Shown here: piece after piece, positions 56,648-64,000 of the stretch
How positions within the stretch are numbered: the stretch's first letter is position 1
Layout of the letters: every line of letters begins with the position of its first letter
NCBI GenBank assembly: GCA_002682825.1
Contig: NOKP01000012.1
Coordinates: forward strand, 558,001-622,000
Length of the DNA stretch: 64,000 nt
Direction of reading: 5' to 3'
From: Neonectria sp. B-13
Lineage: Eukaryota > Ascomycota > Sordariomycetes > Hypocreales > Nectriaceae
Program-made: the position numbers and the translations under genes
Notes under the pieces: generated by a model
Database searches by the model: none
Seen by the model: the letters and a program-made list of their open reading frames with translations, nothing else
Told to the model about the DNA's origin: nothing

Positions 56648-57233
56648 TACTGATTTTTACTACTATCTTTTAATTTAATCTATTAAAAATACTCTGTATA
56701 GAATAAAATATTTAAAAAATTATAATTCTATATTTGTAACGGTCAGGTCTAACCTAGGGGTCTAGGGTAGGTCCAAGGCATATGGTTTGATAATCGAGTG
56801 GATCAGGACGTCATAGTAAGCAATGTAGGTCACATTAATAATGTGCAAAGGTAAGTTAATGTGTAACCAAGTATTGAGTGAATTAAAGTGTTAATAGCTA
56901 AGGAGCTTAAGGCTCTTGTCTAATATGCTAAATGATTGTATATATATTTTACCCCTGTTCAAGAGTCAACTGCCGACGTGGGCGGTTGAGGGAAGAACAT
57001 GAACGAAGCATCCTTGGCGGAAGCAAGGAGTCCGAAGGCCGAAGATATCGCTTGAGGCAAGTTATACTATAGCATGTACCACGACCATGAAGTCTATATA
57101 ACGAACCCGAGTCCGTCAACGAACACTTCCCCGGCTGCGATTGATCATTGCTCCGAAACAGCACACCAGCAAGAACAATTCGAGACTCATTATTCCTCAT
57201 ACCATAACCACTCAACATTTTTATCACTTCAAT
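56648..57233. other. AT-rich spacer and promoter of the dehydrogenase gene
   Basis: AT-rich at 56650-56740 after the DUF2278 gene, otherwise unremarkable. The right end is CA- and CT-rich, as in a fungal leader, and ends at the ATG at 57234. Confidence 0.5.
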
Positions 57234-58718
57234 ATGTCGCAAACCGCATTTTCGAAGCCCTTGTCCAACACTCTCGTTCATACATCATTTGCTCCCACGG
57301 CTCAAAGCAATGTCAACGGTGGGAGTAAGGACGCCTTCACTGTGACTGTTAACGCTCCTGAACGGCATGTGAATTCCGTTTCGACTTACCGCGTTGTCGA
57401 CGGTTGTTGTGTCTGGCACTGGGCAGACAATCTATCCGCAGCCGAAGGTTGGATAGTCATCGATTCGCCTGTACCCACTGCCTCCGGCGGGGGCTTATTT
57501 CTTCATGATGAGGCAACTTTTGAAGAGGTTCACGACATAGCTCGCTCTATGAGCGCAAAGCCAGCTGTGTCTTCTCAACCTCGAATTGTCGGCGCGAAAG
57601 GCGGTATCCGGTTCCCCTTCCGAGACTCGCGTGCCCCTCTTATTCTGGAGCGCTTCATCCGCGACAATGCCGACATTATTTCTCAATACTGGGGATCAGG
57701 AGGAGATATTAACACCGACCACGCAATCATTGACGAACACGCAAAAGCCTACTGTGCTCCGGGTACTTCAACCGCACTGGACGCACTGCGCATCTCTCTG
57801 GGCTGTACCACGTCAGCTCCCCTGGATATTCACACTCTACTCAAAGAGAGGGTTGACGACAACGGATGGTCTCTCAATGACTTCAGTGTTGGCTATGTCA
57901 TGGCTACCATCCTCAAGGAGATCCTGTCTCGCACAAAGCCAGAACTCATTCGACGAGCTCGTCTAGTGCTTCAGGGCTTCGGGTGTGTCGGTGCTACATT
58001 TGCCCAAGCAGCTAAGCAGCTAGGCATCGGCCGGGTAGTCGCAATCTCTAGCCAGTATAGCTTCATCATCAACCATGATGGTATTGACTGTGCTGCTATC
58101 GAAGCCACCTGGCGTAATGCCCTCAAGAATGGCTCTTTTTCGATCTTTGATCCTCGAAGCCTAGAGGCCGGACTTTCCCAAGCTCAGCTACAGTCAGACC
58201 TGTACACTGCTCGAAGGGCCAATTCCACCGACGAAGAACATTTGGTTGAAATCATTTCTGCATGCAAAGCCGAAGTATTTGTTCCTTGTGCTCAGCGCTA
58301 CATCCTAACCTCAAAAGCTGTCTCCACCTTGATCAATGACACCTTTTCTGAAGTGCCATCTGGCGCTCGATTCATTCTTGCCGGTGCCAACAACGTTTTC
58401 GATCCAACTGAGCGCAGAGACGATACTTTAGCTAGGCTTGATGCTACAGGCATTCAGATGCTGCCGGAGTGGGTCAGCAACTCAGGAACCAGTAATCTCT
58501 TTATGCGAGCCTGCAGCGGTCTCGCGTTGAAGGGTTATGCCGCATCCACCCTCGAGGCATGCGCCAATGATACCAAGCCTTCATCAACACTGTTTTTGCC
58601 AAAGTCGGGGACAAAGGAAGCAATAGGGCTGTTTGGGAGGCTTGCGAAAGCCTGGCGGTTACGCGGAGAGAAGCTGGAGCAGTTAATCTCCTCGGCGTCA
58701 AGAGAATGTCTCATGTGA
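57234..58718 (+). CDS. Glu/Leu/Phe/Val-type amino-acid dehydrogenase
   Basis: NAD(P)-dependent oxidative deaminase of 494 residues, intronless. The substrate domain has TASGGGLFLHDEATFEEV, the presumed catalytic lysine in SMSAKPAVS, GAKGGIRFPF and an Asp-containing GSGGDINTDHAII. The nucleotide domain has LQGFGCVGATFAQAAKQLG, then VFVPCAQRYILT and FILAGANNVF. These fit the ELFV dehydrogenase superfamily but diverge from housekeeping glutamate dehydrogenase. A longer frame begins at 57141, but that part looks like leader, so I prefer 57234. Its stop codon overlaps the start of the next gene by 13 bp, which is unusual in a fungus. It would supply a 2-oxo acid to the dioxygenase encoded next. 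Confidence 0.88.
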   Translation: MSQTAFSKPLSNTLVHTSFAPTAQSNVNGGSKDAFTVTVNAPERHVNSVSTYRVVDGCCVWHWADNLSAAEGWIVIDSPVPTASGGGLFLHDEATFEEVHDIARSMSAKPAVSSQPRIVGAKGGIRFPFRDSRAPLILERFIRDNADIISQYWGSGGDINTDHAIIDEHAKAYCAPGTSTALDALRISLGCTTSAPLDIHTLLKERVDDNGWSLNDFSVGYVMATILKEILSRTKPELIRRARLVLQGFGCVGATFAQAAKQLGIGRVVAISSQYSFIINHDGIDCAAIEATWRNALKNGSFSIFDPRSLEAGLSQAQLQSDLYTARRANSTDEEHLVEIISACKAEVFVPCAQRYILTSKAVSTLINDTFSEVPSGARFILAGANNVFDPTERRDDTLARLDATGIQMLPEWVSNSGTSNLFMRACSGLALKGYAASTLEACANDTKPSSTLFLPKSGTKEAIGLFGRLAKAWRLRGEKLEQLISSASRECLM

Positions 58719-59716
58719 CGCTGGCCACCTTCAATATTGAGCGAGCTATTCAGACGGTCACACAGCTATACAACGCCAAGTGCGGTGAGGACGGGAGCCT
58801 CTACCAACTCCCAGGCCCCGGCGATCCAACACTCAGCGTCATCAAGGCTTCAGAGGGTACTGGGCCTGCTGGCATCGGGCTTTCTGTACGCTTCTCTGTC
58901 TACAACTTGGAGAAGGCTCGTGAGGTGCTCAAGGCTGAAGGGATCACCTTTGAAGAGCGAAGTCTCGAGGAACAAACTGAGCTTATTCTCGCTCGTGAGG
59001 AAGCTGGGTATCCAATGAGTCTTTGCCAGGCACCACCTCGAGAGTTGTCGAATGACACTTTCTTCGGTTCCCCCGATGCACTGACCTCCGTTGTCGACTC
59101 AATCTACCAGCTCGATCATTATGCTACAATTATGCCTGACGCCAACAAAATCAAGCTTTTCCACCAGCGCATGATGGGCTTCACACCCCTTCGGACCTTC
59201 ACTATCAACACCGCCCCCAGTACTGACGGCCATGACGACGGTCTAATGCATGTAATGGGAATTCCATTCGATACCCAGCGAGTCGTTATCCTCACTGAAG
59301 GCCTCGTGCCTGAATCAGTTTTCTCCAAACTTCTAAAGCGCAAATACGGAGCATATGTTCATCACATTGCGTTGGAAGTTGACGACGTTGACGCTGTCTT
59401 TACCGAAGTGAGGGCGCGAGGTTGGGGTACCACGTCAGATGATCTTAGCCTTGATCTGGCAACGGGGCTTCGGCAGTTTTTTATTAAGGAAGAGGAATCT
59501 GGTTCTATCCTGGAGTTCATTGGACGTGGCAGTAAGGCCGACACGTCTAAGGACGAGATGGTGTCGGGTTCTGCCTCTTTGGACGCTGAGAGTATTGAAA
59601 TTGGTGCTGGAGATGACGTTATTAAGGAGTCGGTTGATGTGGGAAGCTATGCAAACGGACAAGTAGAGTTTCGTACACAGAATATTGTTGCGTTAGCTCG
59701 ATCCTGTAATGTTTGA
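58706..59716 (+). CDS. 4-hydroxyphenylpyruvate dioxygenase-like (VOC family) enzyme
   Basis: Two-domain vicinal-oxygen-chelate protein of 336 residues. The first half is a shortened, degenerate VOC domain. The second carries the iron ligands of HPPD in order: H138 in YQLDHYATI, H220 in VHHIALEVDD and E270 in GSILEFIG. HPPD converts an aryl-2-oxo acid to homogentisate with loss of CO2. Relatives make hydroxymandelate or act on other 2-oxo acids. Its ATG lies inside the end of the dehydrogenase gene in another frame, so it either is translated from a bicistronic mRNA or is joined by a 47-bp intron at 58658-58704, which would fuse the two proteins in frame. The tail after about residue 275 is acidic and low in complexity. 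Confidence 0.85.
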   Translation: MSHVTLATFNIERAIQTVTQLYNAKCGEDGSLYQLPGPGDPTLSVIKASEGTGPAGIGLSVRFSVYNLEKAREVLKAEGITFEERSLEEQTELILAREEAGYPMSLCQAPPRELSNDTFFGSPDALTSVVDSIYQLDHYATIMPDANKIKLFHQRMMGFTPLRTFTINTAPSTDGHDDGLMHVMGIPFDTQRVVILTEGLVPESVFSKLLKRKYGAYVHHIALEVDDVDAVFTEVRARGWGTTSDDLSLDLATGLRQFFIKEEESGSILEFIGRGSKADTSKDEMVSGSASLDAESIEIGAGDDVIKESVDVGSYANGQVEFRTQNIVALARSCNV

Positions 59717-59865
59717 TCTAACTAGACATGAGCTGTTACAGCCTAGGTTGGGACTAGGCGGTTACAACCCGTAGAATCATTTTAGTAACTACTTTTTCCT
59801 CCCTATAATACGGTCTAACACTTGTATATCAAACAGGCTCTAGTTAATACAGTTTAAATTAATAA
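59717..59865. other. Spacer leading into AT-rich repeats
   Basis: Short 3' flank of the dioxygenase gene, becoming AT-rich. Confidence 0.5.
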
Positions 59866-61340
59866 GTATTTTAGATATAATAGTCCTTAGTAGCATACAC
59901 CTAGAGAAGGGGCTAAAGGTTAAATAGTATAAAAGAAAACAGAAAAAACAATAGTATAATAAGCTTAATATCTAAGCCTAAGGTAATAATGATTTAAGAA
60001 GATAAAAGTTTCTACTATAAAGTTAAGGTATAAGGTTTACTGCCCTAATCAGTTAGAAAAGCTAGATCTTAGAAAAGCTAGATCTTAGAAAAGCTAGACC
60101 TTAGAAAAGCTAGATCTTAGAAAAGGCTAAAATCCCTTAAGATAAAAGCTTAGCCTATAAGGCTCTATACTTTCTAAATTATCTTTTTATATTCTATCTA
60201 ATCTTTTATATAATATAATAATTATACTACTAATTATATAAAATAACTATCTTCTAAATTATACTATAGTTTAGTAAGCTCTTACTAAGCTATACTTATA
60301 GGCTCTTATATAATCTATATAGCCTATTTTAAGTAGATTTAAGCCTTATTTCTAAGCTATAAATTATAGTTTAAAAGTCCAATCTATAAGATATAAAAAA
60401 GATTAAAACTAATTAATACATTAAGACTAAGAAATTAGTCTAATTAATAGTCTTTAGTTATTATATTCTACTATAAGATAGAATATAATCTAATAAAGTA
60501 ATAACTTAGTAGATTATTATAGAATAGATCTTTCTAAAAAGGCTAGCTTTAAAGCTAGAAAGGAATAGTAATACTATTAATATAGAAAAGAGGTTTATTA
60601 ATAGTCTAAAGTATAATAATTATATCTTATAGGTTATATAGTTAATAAGTAATACTATATTAATTAATCTATAACTAAAAAAGTAATAATTATATTAGAA
60701 AGTAAGAGAATCCTATGATTATCTTTAATATTAGCTATAAAGCTATATAAAGGGATTTAGCAAAGAGAGTTCTAGGAAGCTAAAGAGGGTAAAAGTTAAT
60801 AATTAGGTTTAAAATCCAAAGATTTATCCCTCTATTAAGCTTAAGCAAAGGAAATATTGTATTAGGGCCAGCAGACATTGAAGTCCGAATAAGATATAGG
60901 CATTATAGTGCTTTTACTGGCTAGTAACCTCTTTCAACAATTGATCCAAATTAGCTAGGATTAAAAGGGAGATAGAGACTGATAAAGTCTATTAAGAAAG
61001 TAAGTAAGAACATTAGTATGAGCAATGAATTTAAGAGCTATGATTGTCTAATTTTTAGCCTAATTTGAATGATTCTATTGATCTTAAGACCCTTATTATA
61101 GTAGTCTTAATGGTATTATGATTATAGTCAATTTGACTGACTTTTTCCCTGCCTACCTAAAAGCTAAAAGGATAGATTATATCTCTTCCTCTACTATAAC
61201 TATAGTAAAGCTAGTTGAGTGTTTATAGCTTTGTTAGCTATTATAAAGTTACTCCTACTAAACATAATATATAACTATTTAATATAATTATAAATAAGTA
61301 GAAATAATAGTTTAAATAGTAGTTTTAATAGTAAAATTAA
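59866..61340. repeat. AT-rich repeat copy A with RIP, carrying an insertion
   Basis: Starts TTTAGATATAATAGTCCTTAG and ends with the GGAAA/AACTATTTAATA region. It matches copy B (61595-62670) along its length, with C-to-T and G-to-A differences dominating. About 400 bp between roughly 60857 and 61257 has no counterpart in copy B, so it is an insertion here or a deletion there. Includes a 16-bp tandem unit (GAAAAGCTAGATCTTA) repeated four to five times at 60055-60125. No intact gene remains. Confidence 0.8.
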
Positions 61341-61594
61341 TAAGTATTTATAGTAATTTTAGCCTTAGTTAATATTATCTAATAGATTAAGACAATATAG
61401 TAGATAATATATAGTAGTTAATATAGTAAGATACTATACCTAGTACTATCAATCCTAATAACTTAAATATAATAAGCTTTCCTAGTAATATAGTTTACAT
61501 TAATATTATACCTTAAGCCTATTTTTATAACCTATCTAAGTCCCTCTCTTTAACCTTAATGTTCAATTTATAAAAAGCTTATCCTAAACTATAG

Positions 61595-62670
61595 TATATT
61601 TAGATATAATAGTCCTTAGTAGTACACACCTAGAGAAGAGGCTAAAGGTTAAACAGTATAAAAGAAAACAGAAAAAACAATAGTATAATAGGCTTAATAC
61701 CTAAGCCCAAAGCAATAATAACTCAAGGAGATAAAAGTTTCTACTATAAAGTTAAGGTGTAAGTTTTACTGCCCCAATCAGCTGGAAAATCTAGATCTTA
61801 GAAAAGCTAGATCTTGGAAAAGCTAGATCTTAGAAAAGCTAGATCTTAGAAAAGCTAGACCTTAGAAAAGGCTAAAACCCCTTAGGATAAAAGCCCAGCC
61901 TGCAAGGCTCTGCGCTTTCCAGGTTACTTACCTCTTCACATTCCATCCGACCTTCTAAACAATACAACAACTACACCACCAATCACATAAGATAACTGCC
62001 ATCCGAATCATACTATAGCCCAGCAAGCCCTTGCTAAGCTATATACATAGGCTCTTATATAACCTATATATCAAATTGAAAGAACATCCAAGCCTCATTT
62101 CTATACTACAAATTGCAGCTCAAAAGTCTAGCCTAGAGCATATAAAACAGCCTATGATCAACCACTTTAAACCTAAGGAGTTAATCCAATTAGCAGTCTT
62201 TAACTATAATATCCTACTACAAAAGGAAATAAAGCTTAATACAGTAACTATCCAATAGATTGCAATAGAACAGCTCTTTCTAGAAAGGCTAGCTCTAAAG
62301 CTAGAAAGGAATAGCAATATTACTACTATAGAAAAGGAGTTCCTCAAGAAGCTATACAACCCTATCTATACCTCATGGATCATACAGTTGATAGATAATA
62401 TCATTCTGACCAACCTACAGCTGAAGGAGTAATGCATTAGAAACCGAGGGAATCCTACTGTAGTTATCTCTAACATCAGCCACGAAGCTACATAGAGGGA
62501 TTTAGCGGAGGGAGTTCTAGGAAGCTAGAGGGGGCAAAAGTCAATAATTAGGTTCAAAATCCAAAGATCTATCCCCCCATTAAGCTCAAGCAAAGGAAAC
62601 ACATAACTATTCAGCACAATCGCGGATAAGCAGAAACAGTGGTCCAAACAGTAGTTTCAACAGTGAAACT
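61595..62670. repeat. Repeat copy B, less mutated
   Basis: Second copy of the same repeat, with more C and G retained. The 16-bp tandem unit recurs at 61783-61870. A frame at 62031-62258 and its continuation read as a Lys/Leu/Ile-rich protein with few stops, and the equivalent frame in copy A has many stops. This suggests the repeat once carried a gene. I do not recognise the protein. Confidence 0.8.
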
Positions 62671-63202
62671 ATAGTATATATAAATAACCATCTCTCATTA
62701 AGCTAATAAGTCCAGCCAGCCTTCTTCCCTCTTTCTTAATATACTATAATACAGTATAATACAACCATAATACATTCTGCTTTTACTATTACCTACTGCA
62801 TCTTATAACCCAATAGTAAGAAATAGAGCCATAAGGCATATGAAATAGGATACTATTACTCTCTAAATAGAGAGATTAAGCCTACTAAGTATAAGCAGTA
62901 GCTTTACTAGGCTAAAATCTACAATCTTAGTAGCTTTAAGTCCAGTTGTACAGTAGTTAGTACTATCCAAATGATACATCTAGCCATATTTGGCTGCTGC
63001 CTGCTCCTAAATGATAAAGGTACTAAAGTTGATAATATTAGCTTTATTAGAGAGGAAAAGGAGTTTCTTAAAAAGCTTGCTAGAAGATTGGAAGCTGGGT
63101 TATACTAGGACAAAGCTATTGCTAACAAATTAACTAGAGATGAATATGCTCTATGGTTCTGGGAGCTGCTGGGGTGCGTAGAGCTGGTGCGGATGGCCAG
63201 CT
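62671..63202 (+). pseudogene. Decayed reading frame in the repeat region
   Basis: One frame from about 62860 to the TAG at 63200-63202 reads continuously except for three TAG codons, with the intact part IQMIHLAIFGCCLLLND, then EEKEFLKKLARRLEAG, then DEYALWFWELLGCVELV. The three stops could each come from CAG or TGG by a single transition. The order of short helices with Trp resembles gag-like regions of LTR retrotransposons, but I cannot assign a family. Confidence 0.4.
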
Positions 63203-63700
63203 AGTGCATTGTGAAATCGGGGGGAAAAGGACCAACAAGGGTAGGATTATGTACTGGGAATAGGGTTAAGGAAAAACTTAGACTGGATGGAAAAGTGTAA
63301 AGGTTGGTTCGACCAGGGTGAGATATTAGGCTTGAAGGGTAGGTATTGGTATATTGTAAGACTTCAACTTGGCGAGCAGTCAGAGAGTGCTCGCCGAGGA
63401 CTCTATATAGTCCTTGTGGGGCTAGGCCCCTAGCCACAGTGGCTGTAGTGGCTTTACTCTGAGGTTGGCCGTGTGGGTCCATCCTCTTACAAAAAGGTAG
63501 ATAGGTTTGGGTCAGATGCAAAGGTTAATAAAGAACTTTAAAACCAATTAGGCTTAAGATAAAGAAATTGATGTATAATATAGTAATCATTATACATTAG
63601 GTTCCCTTATAAAGGGGAAATTAATAAGTATATATATATATTAAATAGCTATAGTTTAATATAACTTAATACTATTTAACTATACTAATTACTTAGTATA
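63203..63700. other. GC-normal island then AT-rich sequence
   Basis: Between 63203 and 63530 base composition returns to normal inside the AT-rich region, suggesting a single-copy piece that escaped RIP or a younger insertion. A 106-codon frame on the minus strand here has no recognisable motif. Confidence 0.45.
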
Positions 63701-64000
63701 TATATTTAGATATAATAGTTCTTAGTAATATATACCTAGAGAAGAAGCTAAAGATTAAACAGTATAAAAGAAAACAGAAAAAACAACAGTCTAATAGGCT
63801 TAATACCTAAGCCTAAGGCAATAATAATAATTAGTATTATTTAAAACAAGGTTAGGTTAATTGCTAGATAATATATACTCCTAATATAAGAGGGTTCTAA
63901 ACTATTACTAACTACTATCCAAAGGCCCTTTAAACCCAATCCTATCCTAATCTGGCTTAGCTTACCTCTCTAATACTCCTAGGGGATAACTAAACACTGA
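63701..64000. repeat. Repeat copy C, left end only
   Basis: Begins TTTAGATATAATAGTTCTTAG and follows copies A and B for about 130 bp through the AGTATAAAAGAAAACAGAAA region before diverging. The window ends inside AT-rich sequence. Confidence 0.75.

Noticed and set aside
62031..62258. 75-codon open frame as a gene
   Set aside because: It lies inside repeat copy B, lacks a recognisable domain and has a stop-ridden counterpart in copy A; treated as part of the repeat.
1..64000. CRISPR array or bacterial operon
   Set aside because: No array of direct repeats with unique spacers is present, and the spliceosomal introns show that this is eukaryotic DNA.

Overview
This window looks like an accessory, gene-poor segment of a filamentous ascomycete (Pezizomycotina) genome. 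Three things point there: many short introns of about 45-95 bp with GT...AG ends and CTAAC-like branch sites, fungal families such as a Zn2Cys6 regulator, Aro8-type aminotransferase and fungal cystathionine gamma-synthase, and DNA transposons plus AT-rich repeats carrying the transition-only mutation pattern of repeat-induced point mutation (RIP). I cannot name a species.

Layout. 0.5-12.9 kb: an MDR oxidoreductase, an LPxEIRN-type fungal protein, a 614-residue secreted protein, an M35-like secreted metalloprotease, a polyketide synthase remnant and a secreted beta-helix protein. 14-21 kb: a graveyard of broken genes (vanillyl-alcohol-oxidase-like, alpha/beta hydrolase, a GPI-type surface protein with two in-frame TAG codons, a Baeyer-Villiger monooxygenase) around one intact but divergent aspartokinase paralogue. 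21.5-24.6 kb: a methyltransferase and a flavoprotein of the beta-cyclopiazonate dehydrogenase type.

26.5-40.8 kb is the most interesting part. Eight complete genes lie close together in alternating orientation: cystathionine gamma-synthase-like PLP enzyme, LOG phosphoribohydrolase, adenylate-type isopentenyltransferase, 2-oxoglutarate/Fe dioxygenase, Aro8-like aminotransferase, class II aldolase, D-2-hydroxyacid dehydrogenase and ADGF-type adenosine deaminase. Three divergent promoters serve six of them. IPT plus LOG is the core of cytokinin (N6-prenyladenine) synthesis. The added amino-acid and 2-oxo-acid enzymes suggest an uncharacterised prenyl-purine pathway, possibly one joining an aspartate-derived four-carbon unit to a purine. 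There is no PKS, NRPS or terpene synthase core in it, so common cluster finders may miss it. A Zn2Cys6 regulator lies at 46.6-48.7 kb beyond transposon debris.

41.6-45.5 kb holds degraded piggyBac- and hAT-type transposons. 49-55 kb holds an SDR remnant, a ricin-fold lectin-domain remnant, a MITE-like element and a pogo-like scrap. 55.5-59.7 kb holds an intronless DUF2278-lamin-tail protein and a glutamate/leucine-type dehydrogenase whose stop codon overlaps the start of an HPPD-like dioxygenase, so the two are either bicistronic or fused by a small intron. From about 59.8 kb to the end is AT-rich repeat DNA with RIP.

Exon models were built by hand. Most sum to exact multiples of three and restore family motifs across the junctions; none has been checked against transcripts.
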